DNA of 64,000 nt from Deltaproteobacteria bacterium (GCA_022601195.1 JAHZIX010000029.1:1-64000); one strand, 5' to 3'. Counted from the first letter of the stretch, positions 8,529 to 18,499 are shown. The notes: a model not told the origin generated them from the sequence alone. Translations and numbers: made by a program.

Positions 8529-10979
8529 TTACCAGGCAGCCTCCTGACCGCCCCGCTTACCTCGCCCATAGGGCGCCCAAGCGAGAGCCAGGAGGTGGAT
8601 GTTGATATCCGTCTTGCGAGGTTTGAGCACGACGGTGTCCAGCTCTTCCCCTTGGGGATCGTAGCGCTCAGTGAGGGTGTCGATTTCCTGCTCCAACTCA
8701 GCGTTGAGCTCGGCGAGTTGTCGCTGCAGCACCTCGACGTTTTCTTCCGCCCGGTCGACATCTTGAGATTCTCTCGCCGAGCGGGCGACTCCCCGCATGG
8801 CCGTTCCAGCGCGACCCACGTTGGATCGGGAAAGGGCCTTGCGTCCGAAGAGGGCTGAGATGGCCGTCATGCCGAAAGAGATGGCTGTTTGGAACTTCTG
8901 ATGCTTGGCCTGCTCCTTTTCTTTTTCGACCTTCTCAAAGGCCTTGCGGATGCGCTCTTCCAGGCGGGCTACTTTGGTACCGTACTTGGCGCGCAGCTTT
9001 TCGGTGGCCTCGTCGCGCTCCTCGCGCATGCGGCTGGTGAGCCGAATGCGGAAATCCCGTTCGCTTTCGCCGGGTTCGGAGATCTCTTTGAGCAGAGCGC
9101 TCTTGAAGAGTTCGTAGCGCTGGTTTCGGTACAGACTACTCTTGAGCTCCCGCTTCCAGGTGGTGAAGCTGGTTTTCTTGTTGGCGCTGGTGGGTAGAGG
9201 GCCAAAGTTAGCGGGTTCTTCCGGCTCCCGCTCCAGCTCTTCTTCGGTTAGCTCCAGGGTGACGGCGTCGTCCCAGTCGACCCGGAGGGCGTCCGGGTCC
9301 AGGGGAACCATGAAGGTCTTTTCTTCCGTGTGCTCCAGACCCTTGCGAGTGTCGACGCAGCTAATGGTGGTGGTCGCCAACAGGTGAGGCTCGTAGAAAA
9401 CCGTTTCGATCCGGCTACGAACCGGTAGGAACGCTTCGGTAACTCCGGTGGGCACCGAGGGCCGAGGCTCGAGGTCTGCCGCGGCAGCCTTGGGTGCTGG
9501 AGTGGACTTAGCGGTGCGCCGGGCCGGGGGCGCCTCAGCGGTGACCTGTCGGGCGGCGAGAGCCTTCTTGTCCGCCATGAGGCTCTGAATCTCCACCCGC
9601 GTCATGGGCCCCCGCAAATAGGACATGGCCCAGCGGGTGTGGAACAGCACAGGCCCGTCCTCGTGGACGTTGTAGAGCAGGAAGACCCGCTTGCCCAGGC
9701 CGGAAAGCAGTCGCTCCATTTTCTGACGGTCGAAGTCGCCGCCGGAGGCGCCCTCGAGGCCGTCGAGAATGCGTAACTTATCCCTCTCCGTCTGCAAACG
9801 GCCCAGGAACCAAGTTCCCATATTCGATAGGCCCTTGTAGTCCAGATCCATCGGGTTCTGGGTCGCCAACACGACTCCTAGGCCGTAGGCCCTCGCCTGC
9901 TTGAGGAGGGTCAGCAGGACGGTTTTCGAAGGCGGGTTAGCCACTGGGGGCATGAAGCCGAAGACCTCGTCCATGTAGAGGATGGCCTGCAAGCTGCTCG
10001 AGCCGGGCCGCTGGCGCATCCAGGCCAGAGTTTGATTGAGCAGCAGAGAGACGAAGAACATCCGCTCCGGTTCCGACAAATGGGCGATGGAGAAGATGGT
10101 GATGCGGGGCTTGCCACTGTCGGTGAACAGCAAGCTGTCGATTTCCAAGGGCTCGCCGGAGAACCAGGTTTGAAAGCCTGGAGCCGCCAGCAGGTTGTTG
10201 AGCAGCATGGCGAGCTCGAAGCGATCTTTGTCCGGGAAGAAAGATTCGAGATCGAACACGCCGATCTTCTTCATGGGAGGCTTTTGAATGGCCTGGATTA
10301 GGGAGCCCAGATCGTAGTCTTGGCCCTGGCGCCAGCCGTGGTCGAGAAGGTTCGAAAGCAGGATGTGCTCGCGGCTACGCAAGGGGTCGGCGTCGATGCC
10401 GAGTAAACCTAGGAGACTGGAAACCGTGCTAGACACTCGGTCGGAGAGGAGATCGTTGTCCTCCAACACCGCTGGTGGAGGCGCGCCGAAGGAAGACAGG
10501 ATGGAAATGGGCAGCCCCGCTTCACTACCGGGCGTGTAGACGGAAAAGTCCGCTGAAGCCTTGAGGCGGGCGATGCGTTCTCCGTCCTCCCCCCAGCTCG
10601 CCAGGCCCTCCTTCCAGAGCTTGGCCTGCCCGGCGGCGAATTCATCCGGGGTTTGGCCTTTGCGTTCCGCCGTTCCAGCGTCGATCCAGGGGCGAAAGTC
10701 GTCCGGAGCGAGGTCCGGGAAGGTGAGCAGGAGATTGGCCAGGTCGCCCTTGGGATCGATCACCAAGGCGGGGACATTGTCGATGGCGGCCTCTTCCAGC
10801 AGGGAGATGCAGAGCCCGGTCTTGCCGCTACCGGTCATGCCTACGCAAACCCCGTGGGTCAGCAGATCTTTGGAGTCGTAGAGCAGTAGGTCGTCGGTCA
10901 TCTCGCCCTTGTCGGCGTCGTACTCCTTGCCTAGATAAAAGGCTCCCAGCTTTTCATAGGTCTCACGCCTTGGCGTCAT
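8529..10979 (-). CDS. HerA/DUF87-type ATPase with C-terminal coiled coil
   Basis: 816 residues. The start at 10979 is chosen because AAGGAGAG lies just upstream; longer in-frame starts run into the divergent promoter region and give no plausible protein. Walker A is GMTGSGKT (47-54), followed by VIDPKGDLANL. The Walker B-like ILYMDEVFGFMPP and the sensor-type ATQNPMDLDYKGLSN fit the HerA/VirB4/FtsK-like P-loop group annotated as helicase HerA central domain or DUF853. After an Ala/Pro/Lys linker, the last 250 residues form a charged coiled coil (ATEKLRAKYG ... RIRKAFEKVEKEKEQAK). No NurA-like nuclease is adjacent, so a DNA-end-resection role is not supported. A membrane or DNA motor function is the most that can be inferred. 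Confidence 0.75.
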   Translation of the reverse strand: MTPRRETYEKLGAFYLGKEYDADKGEMTDDLLLYDSKDLLTHGVCVGMTGSGKTGLCISLLEEAAIDNVPALVIDPKGDLANLLLTFPDLAPDDFRPWIDAGTAERKGQTPDEFAAGQAKLWKEGLASWGEDGERIARLKASADFSVYTPGSEAGLPISILSSFGAPPPAVLEDNDLLSDRVSSTVSSLLGLLGIDADPLRSREHILLSNLLDHGWRQGQDYDLGSLIQAIQKPPMKKIGVFDLESFFPDKDRFELAMLLNNLLAAPGFQTWFSGEPLEIDSLLFTDSGKPRITIFSIAHLSEPERMFFVSLLLNQTLAWMRQRPGSSSLQAILYMDEVFGFMPPVANPPSKTVLLTLLKQARAYGLGVVLATQNPMDLDYKGLSNMGTWFLGRLQTERDKLRILDGLEGASGGDFDRQKMERLLSGLGKRVFLLYNVHEDGPVLFHTRWAMSYLRGPMTRVEIQSLMADKKALAARQVTAEAPPARRTAKSTPAPKAAAADLEPRPSVPTGVTEAFLPVRSRIETVFYEPHLLATTTISCVDTRKGLEHTEEKTFMVPLDPDALRVDWDDAVTLELTEEELEREPEEPANFGPLPTSANKKTSFTTWKRELKSSLYRNQRYELFKSALLKEISEPGESERDFRIRLTSRMREERDEATEKLRAKYGTKVARLEERIRKAFEKVEKEKEQAKHQKFQTAISFGMTAISALFGRKALSRSNVGRAGTAMRGVARSARESQDVDRAEENVEVLQRQLAELNAELEQEIDTLTERYDPQGEELDTVVLKPRKTDINIHLLALAWAPYGRGKRGGQEAAW

Positions 10980-11273
10980 CTCGCTCTCCTTATCCCCGTC
11001 CGGAGTCAGCGCGGGCGACTCCGAATTCCAAGGTGTCTGACGTTCGTAGGGAGGAGTCTGCCATATGGTCCCTGCGGGCTCAACCGTGGAAGAACCGAAG
11101 GTCCGGCAGGTGAGAAGGAAAATACCTTCGCTATGAATTCCCTCGAGGTAGGGCGACGGGAGGGTCACGGACCGCTTCGGCCTGTGAAGAGAGGACTCCG
11201 ATGGACCTACTCCGGTGCCGGGTCTGCGATCCGGTAGAGTAGGCATCAACGGTACCGAGCGCGTTAACGGCTG
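10980..11273. other. Divergent intergenic region
   Basis: 294 bp between the minus-strand ATPase gene and the plus-strand receptor gene. Apart from the ATPase ribosome binding site just above 10979, no promoter, repeat or RNA structure could be recognised. Confidence 0.4.
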
Positions 11274-14231
11274 ATGAATCGGAGAAATATTTTGCCAGGG
11301 AGAGCATGGCATGGGCCCTCGACCTTTCGGTTCGTATGGGCCCTGATTCTGTTCTGGTTGTTAGGGTCACAGCCAATCCTCTCAGAGGGAACTCAAGTGG
11401 GCGTTCTTTCCGGAGTCGTGGTGGACTTGGAGGGAAATCCTGTCGAAGGGGTTGCTGTCGAGGTGGCCGGTTCCCGGGAGCTCCGCCAAGCGGCCACCGG
11501 GAGCGCCGGTCGGTTTCGGTTCCCACAACTTTCTGAGGGTAGTTACCAGGTCAGTGCTGATCTATTGGGGCTAGCGGCCAGCGCCGAGAGTGTCGCTGTC
11601 TACATTGGCAAGACCAGCGAAATAGAGTTAGTGCTCGGCGAGGACAGATCTCCGGCCGAGGGGGCGGCTTCCGGTGAAGTAGAAGACCGGATCCAAGTGA
11701 TCGCCTTGGCTCCTCTGCTGGACCCCTTCGACACGCGAATCGGCACCGTCGTTCGGCGCGAGTTTCTCGATCAACTACCAGTAGAGCGTATCTATCAGAG
11801 TGTGGCGCTTCTGCTGCCGGGAGTGGCTGGCGGTGAAGATGGCAACCCCAATGTCAGCGGGGCCTTGCGAGGCTCGAATCTCAATCTAATCGACGGAGTG
11901 GATACGACGGACCCCACCACGGGCCTTTTCGGGTTGAATCTGAGCTACGAAGCGGTCCAGGCGGTGGAGGTCACCACTTCCGGTGCTCCAGTGGAGGTTG
12001 GGCGAGCCAGCGGCGCGGTGATCAACGTGGTCACCCGTTCCGGTGGGAATGAGTTTCAGGGCTCGGCTCGGTGGATCGCCACCAACCCGGCCTGGAACAG
12101 CGCTTACCAAGGGCCCGAACCGGCCACGGCCCACCTGGCCCCAGAGCTATTTGCTGCCAACGCTGGCGAAAACCGCCTCGACTCCACTCTCGGCCTGACT
12201 TTGGGAGGACCCTTGTGGGCGGATCGGCTGTGGTTTTTCGCCGCCTACGAGGACGGCGAGACGTCATTCCTGCGCCCGACGAGGGACTCTAGGTTGTGGG
12301 ATGAAGGGGCTGGTCTGGAGAGTGAGGCGTTGAAGCTGACTTGGCAAGCGGCTGCTAGTCACAGCATCGTTCTCCAACGGACCGCCGACTCGGCGGAGTT
12401 CTCCTCTTTTTCTCCCTTCGACCGTGGCCCAGCAGAAAACCGGGCGGGTCGGCAACCGACTCCTTTGGGCAATTCCTTGGTCAACCCGATCCCTGGAGAT
12501 ATCTTCGCCCTCCAGAAACAGAGCCAGGATGGCAGTTTCACCAAGGTGCAATGGCATTGGACTCGTTCTCAGAACTCGACCTTCGAGATGAGCCTAGCTC
12601 GTCAGGACAGAGAGCTTCTGCGGGGTCGGCTCAACTCCCGCGGTCTGAGCGCTTCGTCTCCCCATGTGGTGGTCACCCAGTTCGACCCTGCCCCTCCTGG
12701 AGAGGAAGATATCCGCATCCGAGAAGTGGTGCTCTACAACGGCTTGGTGGATCAGGGCTTCGAGAAGCGGCCTCGGGAGCAAGGACACCTGGCGGTGAAT
12801 CATTTTTTTCGCTCCGGCGAGGTAGATCACGAGTTCCTGGCCGGTGTCGATGTGCAACGAACCGAATCGGAACGGCTTTTCAATGTGCCGGGGGTTACTG
12901 GCGTCGATAGGGCTACCGGTAGGGCCGCCCAAGGGCAAATTTTCCTCGATGTAGATCTGCGGCCCCGCTGTGTACTTCTCGGTGAGTGTGTTCCCTTCGA
13001 TGCCGATAATGGCAACTTTCAGCCCCTGCTCCTGCTCAACTTCTGGCAGCGGGATCCCCGCCATACTCGCAGTCGAACGGTCGCTTTCTATGCTTCTGAC
13101 TCCCTGAGCGGCAAACGGTGGTTGTTGAGCGGTGGGGTGAGAGTGGAGGAGGTACAGGCGAAAGACGATGCCGGGCGGCGGTTAGTGGAGGACCGTACCT
13201 GGGCACCGCGCTTGGGATTCAAATACGATCCGGTCGGCTCGGGGCAGGTACTCTTGTCCGCCCAGGTGGGGCGTTTCTACGAGCCCTTTTCCCACGAGTA
13301 CCTGGACACCTTTGGACGCAGCGAAGTGTTCTCCGGCTTCACTGAATACAGTTGGCTTGGCACCTTGGGTTTCGATTGTAGTGAACAGGATCCCTCGAAT
13401 ATCGACTCTTTCTGTTGGTTTCCTTCCGATGCCACCGGCTTCCTTGCCATTCAGCCGGCAGAGCCCAACCGCTCCTTGCGGCGTTCCTATGTAGACGAGC
13501 TGATTCTGGGTTTCGAGCGTCAATTGACCTCCCATACGGCGGTCCGGTTGCACTACGTCGATCGCCGTTGGGGAGATCTTTGGGACAATATTCAGCGCTT
13601 CGACCCATCCGGCGTTGGCCGAGTGGTTTCGGAAGTCGACAATCTCCCTCAGGCGGAGAGAACCTACCGAGCCTTTCAATTGCTTCTCCAGCGCCGTTAT
13701 CGGGCCGGTTGGCAAATGCTCGGTTCCTACACCTTCAGTGAGTCGGAAGGAAACCTATTTCGCACCGACGGGCTCGACACCTTTGCCGACTTTGCCGGCC
13801 TGGACGATGCCAATTTGGTCAACCGGGTCGGCCCGGCACCCTATGACCGCCCTCACCGGTTGCGCTTGTTTGGGAACTATCAGAAGCCATGGAAACGGGC
13901 CAATCTGTCTCTCGGTACGGCGATCCGCCTGGATAGTGGAACCCCCTATGAAGCGATCGCGGACGATCCGTTCGGTCAGCGCTTTTTATCTCCCCGGGGG
14001 GACTTCACGCTCCCAGATGTATTCCAGTGGGATTTCAGTGCCGTGGTGAATCTAAAGCCTTCGGATGCTTTGGAGGTGGAGCTCAAGGTGGAAGTGTTCA
14101 ATGTTTCCAACGAGCAGCGGCAGGTGGGCGCTGTCAGTGAGCTAAATACGGGTTTGTTCGGTCGACCCAGATCGATCGTTGATCTACAGGCGCCGCGGAG
14201 TTTTCGAATGACTCTCGGCTTACGGTTCTAG
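11274..14231 (+). CDS. TonB-dependent receptor-like protein with carboxypeptidase-regulatory domain
   Basis: 985 residues, predicted outer-membrane beta-barrel. A signal anchor (WALILFWLLGSQPILS) is followed at about 43-125 by a carboxypeptidase regulatory-like fold (GVLSGVVVDLEGNPVEGVAVEV ... GRFRFPQLSEGSYQVSADL). A plug-like domain (LPVERIYQSVALLLPGV ... LRGSNLNLIDGVDTTDP ... GAVINVVTRSGGNEFQGS) leads to a long barrel region ending RSFRMTLGLRF with a terminal Phe. This is the Oar-like architecture abundant in Acidobacteria. Three bases separate it from the ECF sigma factor gene, and the next gene encodes a kinase carrying a TonB domain, so the three probably form one unit. The ligand is unknown; peptides, glycans or siderophores are all possible. 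Confidence 0.85.
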   Translation: MNRRNILPGRAWHGPSTFRFVWALILFWLLGSQPILSEGTQVGVLSGVVVDLEGNPVEGVAVEVAGSRELRQAATGSAGRFRFPQLSEGSYQVSADLLGLAASAESVAVYIGKTSEIELVLGEDRSPAEGAASGEVEDRIQVIALAPLLDPFDTRIGTVVRREFLDQLPVERIYQSVALLLPGVAGGEDGNPNVSGALRGSNLNLIDGVDTTDPTTGLFGLNLSYEAVQAVEVTTSGAPVEVGRASGAVINVVTRSGGNEFQGSARWIATNPAWNSAYQGPEPATAHLAPELFAANAGENRLDSTLGLTLGGPLWADRLWFFAAYEDGETSFLRPTRDSRLWDEGAGLESEALKLTWQAAASHSIVLQRTADSAEFSSFSPFDRGPAENRAGRQPTPLGNSLVNPIPGDIFALQKQSQDGSFTKVQWHWTRSQNSTFEMSLARQDRELLRGRLNSRGLSASSPHVVVTQFDPAPPGEEDIRIREVVLYNGLVDQGFEKRPREQGHLAVNHFFRSGEVDHEFLAGVDVQRTESERLFNVPGVTGVDRATGRAAQGQIFLDVDLRPRCVLLGECVPFDADNGNFQPLLLLNFWQRDPRHTRSRTVAFYASDSLSGKRWLLSGGVRVEEVQAKDDAGRRLVEDRTWAPRLGFKYDPVGSGQVLLSAQVGRFYEPFSHEYLDTFGRSEVFSGFTEYSWLGTLGFDCSEQDPSNIDSFCWFPSDATGFLAIQPAEPNRSLRRSYVDELILGFERQLTSHTAVRLHYVDRRWGDLWDNIQRFDPSGVGRVVSEVDNLPQAERTYRAFQLLLQRRYRAGWQMLGSYTFSESEGNLFRTDGLDTFADFAGLDDANLVNRVGPAPYDRPHRLRLFGNYQKPWKRANLSLGTAIRLDSGTPYEAIADDPFGQRFLSPRGDFTLPDVFQWDFSAVVNLKPSDALEVELKVEVFNVSNEQRQVGAVSELNTGLFGRPRSIVDLQAPRSFRMTLGLRF

Positions 14232-14234
14232 GGC

Positions 14235-14852
14235 ATGGAAGTGACCCCTCGTCCGGTGACGGAAGTGCTGCGTCAGTGGCGGGGAGGAGACCGCCAAGCC
14301 CTCGAGCGATTGCTGCCCTTAGTCTATGAAGAGCTGCGGCGCCAAGCCGGGCGGTATCTACGCCAGGAGCGTCAGGACCATACCCTGCAGCCGACGGCCC
14401 TGGTTCACGAGGCCTATCTGCGCCTAGCAGACAAAGTACAACCACAATGGCGAGATCGAGTCCACTTCCATGCCGTGGCAGCTCAGTTGATGAGGCGAAT
14501 TTTGGTAGACCATGCTCGGCGCCACGGAGCCTCCAAACGAGGCGGCAGCGCCGTGCTCATTTCTTTGGAAGATGCTGCGGCCGGAGCGCCGATGCTGGAG
14601 CGAGGTGCGGATCTGGTGGCCCTAGACGAGGCGCTGGAAAGACTGACGAAGCAGGATCCTCGGAAGGGGCGAATCATCGAGTTACGCTTTTTCGGTGGCC
14701 TGACCCTCGAGGAAACGGCTCAGATGCTCGAGGTCTCCATTCCCACCGTGGTCAACGATACTCGCATGGCCCGGGCCTGGCTGTTCCATCAACTCAAATC
14801 GGAGGGTTCCCTTCCGGTTCCTGGCAAGACTCCCCCGAGCGATGGCTGTTGA
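14235..14852 (+). CDS. ECF-type RNA polymerase sigma factor (TIGR02999-like)
   Basis: 205 residues. Region 2 is VTEVLRQWRGGDRQALERLLPLVYEELRRQAGRYLRQE..., followed by the subgroup signature HTLQPTALVHEAYLRL. Region 4 is an HTH, LTLEETAQMLEVSIPTVVNDTRMARAWLF. This is the acidobacterial/planctomycete ECF group usually paired with Ser/Thr kinases, whose activity is thought to be controlled by phosphorylation rather than by a classical anti-sigma factor. That matches the kinase gene overlapping its 3' end by 11 bp. No anti-sigma factor gene is present. Regulation of the receptor and kinase unit is a reasonable inference but no target promoter was identified. Confidence 0.9.
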   Translation: MEVTPRPVTEVLRQWRGGDRQALERLLPLVYEELRRQAGRYLRQERQDHTLQPTALVHEAYLRLADKVQPQWRDRVHFHAVAAQLMRRILVDHARRHGASKRGGSAVLISLEDAAAGAPMLERGADLVALDEALERLTKQDPRKGRIIELRFFGGLTLEETAQMLEVSIPTVVNDTRMARAWLFHQLKSEGSLPVPGKTPPSDGC

Positions 14853-17076
14853 CCGCTTTGAGCTTCTCGACCGGCTCTTCCAGCAAGCGGTCGTTTTGGA
14901 CTCAACCGAGCGCACCGGGTTTCTCGAGCTGGCTTGCGCTGGAGACGAGGCGCTTCGCAGCGAGGTCGAGGCCCTGATCGAGGCCGATTCAGAGGCGGCG
15001 GATTTCATCGAACAGGCGGTGGTTGGCGGCTCTCAGCTGTTGAGGTCGAAGAAAGATCCCCTGGCCTCTATCGGCCGAGTGGGGAAATACGAGATTTTGG
15101 ACGTTATCGGCGAGGGTGGCTTCGGAATCGTCTATAAGGGACGGGACACCGTCCTCCAGCGCTACGTCGCCATCAAGGTTTGCACTTCCAACAATCCGGA
15201 GCTTCGCCAACGCTTCGTTCGGGAAGCAGAGATCGCTGCAGGTCTTCAACACCCCAACATCACCACTCTTCACGACCTGGGGCAGGAGGGAGATTGGTCT
15301 TACCTGGTTCAAGAGCTCCTGGGTGGGGAGGATCTGGAAGCGAAGATCGGGCGCCGGGAGCCCATGAGCTTAGAGAGGCGACTCGACCTCCTGTTACAGG
15401 TCGCTCGAGGCCTCGGCTACGCCCACGAGCATGGCGTGCTGCACCGCGACGTCAAGCCCGCTAACGTGCGGGTGCTGGCCAATGGTCGAGTCAAGATCAT
15501 GGATTTCGGCATCGCTCGATGGTTGGGAGAAGAGACCGGGCTAACCCAAGATGGTCAATCTTTGGGCACCGTGGGTTACCTCTCACCGGAGCAGCTGCGC
15601 AACGAGGAACCGGATCAACGAGCAGATCTCTTCGCTTTCGGAGTGCTGGCCTACGAGCTGCTGAGCTACGAGAAACCTTTCGTCGGTGATTCCTTCTCCC
15701 AAGTTTCCTACCAAGTGCTCTACGAGCGGCCTCGACCTCTTGGGCAGGTTTGGAACGAGTGTCCAGCGGTTGTCGAGCAGATCGTTCATCGTTGCCTGGA
15801 GAAGAATCCTCGCAAGCGATTCGCCAGCCTAGCCGAAGTCGTGGCAGCTCTAGAGCCCTTGGTGGAAGGCCTACGTTCGGGCTCGACAGTGCTTTCAGAA
15901 AAATTCCTCTCGAGATCGCTGGGAGGTCGTTGGGCTAGCTGGGGTCCATGGAGCCACCCAGGGACCCGAGTCGCTGCGGGGGGGATCGTCGTGACCGCCG
16001 TTGCCGTGGCGACCTGGTTGGGGGTGGTGAGTAGTAATTCATCGGGGCTTTCCGGCCCTCCCGCTGAGGCCTTGGGTGGAGTGGAGCGGCCCACTTCCCT
16101 GGCCTTCTCTCGGAGAGCGCCTGGAGATGGCCTGGATCGGACGCCGAGCTCCTCCGAGGCAGATTCTTTGTCGGCGAGGACCTCGGCCGAGGATCCGGGG
16201 AATGGGAAGAGGGCAAGGACTCTCGGCTCCGGTTTGGAGGCTTCAGGACCAGCCTCGACACTTCCGGCCTCGTCTTCTCATGCCCAGGGTCCTCTTACCC
16301 CTGGGACCACCCTGGAGGGCGAAACTTCCTCGGAGCTGGAACTGGAATTTCCTAGAAAGCCAGGATTGTCAGAGAATTCTGTGCCTTCGGCGGAAGTGGC
16401 CCTGAGGACAGCCCCTACCGGGGAGCCGCAGGGCTCGAGCCAGGCCGGCTTGCTGGATTCCGTTGACCCAGGGAGGACTGTTCCCGAAATGGGCCCTGGG
16501 GATGGATCATCTCTCACTTCTCCTGGGGCAGGAGGGGCTTTGGTGGAAGCTGAACCGCGCCTATCGGCACCACCGAAGAATCCGGGTTCCGGTTCCAGCG
16601 GTGCTGAAGTGCCACCGGAGGAGTTTCTGGAGTCTCCGGGAAGTGAGCCAGATCCTTCGGTGGTGGCGGAGGTCCCGGGTGGGAGTTCCGACCCCGAAAA
16701 CTCCGCCACCGTGATTTCCGCCACCGTGATTTCTTCCACTGGAGGTTCTGGGGATTCGGTGGAGAGTCCACCTAGACAGGATCTTCTTTCTGAAGGCCCC
16801 GGAGTGGTCAAACCTGGGCTCTTGGAGCGTCCGAATCCGGTCTATCCGGAGAAGGCTCGCCGCCGCCATCGGGAAGCCCTGGTGGTGGTTGCCGTCTTGG
16901 TGGATGGTGGGGGCCGGGTGGAGCACGCTCTCATCAAACGCGGTGATGACTCCGGCCTCGGTTTCAACGAGGCAGCGATTACCGCGGCCCGAAGCGCCCG
17001 CTTCCACCCCGCCACCGAAAACGGAGTGGCCGGAAGAATGTGGACAGAGATTCGATTCGACTTCCTGTTGCAGTGA
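14842..17076 (+). CDS. Membrane Ser/Thr protein kinase fused to a C-terminal TonB domain
   Basis: 744 residues. A 60-residue helical N-terminus typical of sigma-linked acidobacterial kinases precedes a complete Hanks-type kinase: glycine loop GEGGFG (90-95), VAIK Lys112, catalytic HRDVKPAN (201-208), DFG (221-223), and the APE-equivalent GYLSPEQL. One transmembrane helix lies at about 377-397. It is followed by roughly 250 residues rich in Ser, Gly, Pro and Glu, and then a TonB C-terminal domain (about 655-744: RPNPVYPEKARRRHREALVVV ... ARSARFHPATENG). The kinase would be cytoplasmic and the TonB domain periplasmic. All key kinase residues are intact. The gene overlaps the ECF sigma gene and follows a TonB-type receptor, suggesting transenvelope signalling; that coupling is inference. 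Confidence 0.85.
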   Translation: MAVDRFELLDRLFQQAVVLDSTERTGFLELACAGDEALRSEVEALIEADSEAADFIEQAVVGGSQLLRSKKDPLASIGRVGKYEILDVIGEGGFGIVYKGRDTVLQRYVAIKVCTSNNPELRQRFVREAEIAAGLQHPNITTLHDLGQEGDWSYLVQELLGGEDLEAKIGRREPMSLERRLDLLLQVARGLGYAHEHGVLHRDVKPANVRVLANGRVKIMDFGIARWLGEETGLTQDGQSLGTVGYLSPEQLRNEEPDQRADLFAFGVLAYELLSYEKPFVGDSFSQVSYQVLYERPRPLGQVWNECPAVVEQIVHRCLEKNPRKRFASLAEVVAALEPLVEGLRSGSTVLSEKFLSRSLGGRWASWGPWSHPGTRVAAGGIVVTAVAVATWLGVVSSNSSGLSGPPAEALGGVERPTSLAFSRRAPGDGLDRTPSSSEADSLSARTSAEDPGNGKRARTLGSGLEASGPASTLPASSSHAQGPLTPGTTLEGETSSELELEFPRKPGLSENSVPSAEVALRTAPTGEPQGSSQAGLLDSVDPGRTVPEMGPGDGSSLTSPGAGGALVEAEPRLSAPPKNPGSGSSGAEVPPEEFLESPGSEPDPSVVAEVPGGSSDPENSATVISATVISSTGGSGDSVESPPRQDLLSEGPGVVKPGLLERPNPVYPEKARRRHREALVVVAVLVDGGGRVEHALIKRGDDSGLGFNEAAITAARSARFHPATENGVAGRMWTEIRFDFLLQ

Positions 17077-17187
17077 CCTCGAAGGGGCCGGGACTCCCAG
17101 GGGGCCGGCATGAGGCCCTCGATGCCCCCGAGCAGGAAGACATCTCACCCTCGGTGCAGGGGGCGAGGCTCGCTACGACAGCTCAGG

Positions 17188-18483
17188 CTATCGAGTGACT
17201 CCTAGAAGGTTGGGGGAGTAGCCGGTGTCGGGAAAGACATTGCGAAAGTCGGGATTTCCCAAGCAGCGGGTCACGATCTCCGTGAGCACGTCCCGGTAGT
17301 CGGTGGTGATAGCCAGGTCCTGACCTTCGTAAAGTTGCCCGTCTTCGAGACCGGGCCACTCACTGAGCACTCGGCCCCCGGCGATGCCGCCACCCATGGC
17401 GATCATCATGCTGCCGTGGCCGTGATCGGTACCCAAGCTGCCATTTTCGAACACGTTACGACCAAACTCCGACATGGCGACGGTGGTGACCTTTCTATCG
17501 CTGGTCGCTAGGTCCGCATGGAGGGCAGCCAAGCCCTGGCCCAGGTAGGTGAGTAGCGTGAACAGAGTGCCGTCGAGGGTCCCTTGAAAATCATGAGTAT
17601 CCCAGCCGCCGACATCGATGTGGACGGCTTCCACGCCGACGTCGGCACGAATCAGAGCCGCGGTAGATTTCAGGGCTTGGCCTAGCTCGTCGTCTCCGTA
17701 GGAAGCCCCTCCAGTCGGTTGGTAGCCGGGGAAGTCGATTTGGTCGAGGAGGTCAATCGTACGGAAGTTGTTGGCGGCGGAGGTCTTCAAGGGCTCCGTG
17801 TGGCGGGAGTAGAGAGTCTCCAGCTCGACCTGCCGTAGGGCATTGGCTTGGGGGTCGCCAATCAGGCCATAGTTTGCCGGGTCGTCGACCGGTAGGGTTT
17901 TGGGTCCGCCAACCAGAGTCCGGGGTAGGCCGAACCCAAGGTTGATGGCACGGAGAGCGGCATCTTCGAGAGTCGGCGCGGTGCTCGCCAAATGGCGTCC
18001 CAGCCAGCCGGTGACCAAATTACCGGGAGGTTCCGGCATTCCCACCTCCATTGAATTCATGGCTTGGAAATGGGATCGAGTCGGATCCAGGTTGCCGGCG
18101 GCGTGGACCAGCAGGAGGTCCTCGTTCTGGTAAGCCTCCAGGAGAGGTGAAAGCGCCGGGTTGAGACCGAAGAATCCGTCCAGATCGAGGGCTGCGCCGG
18201 GAAGCGAGCTATCGGGACGAGGGACGGCAATATTTGGCCTTAGGCGATAGTAGTTCTCCTCACCGAACGGTACGCAGACGGATAGGGAGTCCATGCCTCC
18301 CCGTAGAAATATCGACACTAGAACGTCTCTAGAACCGTTGTGGGAGTCAGCGAAAACAACTTTGGGGAGCCACCCAGGGGTGGCTGCGGCAGCAAGGGTG
18401 CCCGCCGTCAGACCGAGGAAGCGGCGCCGGGAAACCTGGCGATATTCCTTGCATCCCGGCTTGGTGTCATTTGAATTGCACAT
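17188..18483 (-). CDS. DUF1501 protein with Tat signal
   Basis: 431 residues. The N-terminus carries a twin-arginine motif (SRRRFLGL) and an Ala-rich hydrophobic region, indicating folded export by Tat. The body matches DUF1501, an alkaline-phosphatase/sulfatase-like fold: SIFLRGGMDSLSVCVPFGE, LLVHAAGNLDPTRSHFQAM, VHIDVGGWDTHDFQG, TVAMSEFGRNVFENGS, GTDHGHGSMMIAMGGG. The Asp/His-rich segments WDTH and DHGHG are the likely metal ligands. It lies 16 bp downstream of a DUF1800 gene with a strong GGAGGAGAGAG ribosome binding site. The DUF1800-DUF1501 pair is widespread in Acidobacteria and Planctomycetes and its substrate is not established. Confidence 0.88.
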   Translation of the reverse strand: MCNSNDTKPGCKEYRQVSRRRFLGLTAGTLAAAATPGWLPKVVFADSHNGSRDVLVSIFLRGGMDSLSVCVPFGEENYYRLRPNIAVPRPDSSLPGAALDLDGFFGLNPALSPLLEAYQNEDLLLVHAAGNLDPTRSHFQAMNSMEVGMPEPPGNLVTGWLGRHLASTAPTLEDAALRAINLGFGLPRTLVGGPKTLPVDDPANYGLIGDPQANALRQVELETLYSRHTEPLKTSAANNFRTIDLLDQIDFPGYQPTGGASYGDDELGQALKSTAALIRADVGVEAVHIDVGGWDTHDFQGTLDGTLFTLLTYLGQGLAALHADLATSDRKVTTVAMSEFGRNVFENGSLGTDHGHGSMMIAMGGGIAGGRVLSEWPGLEDGQLYEGQDLAITTDYRDVLTEIVTRCLGNPDFRNVFPDTGYSPNLLGVTR

Positions 18484-18499
18484 TCTCTCTCCTCCTTCT

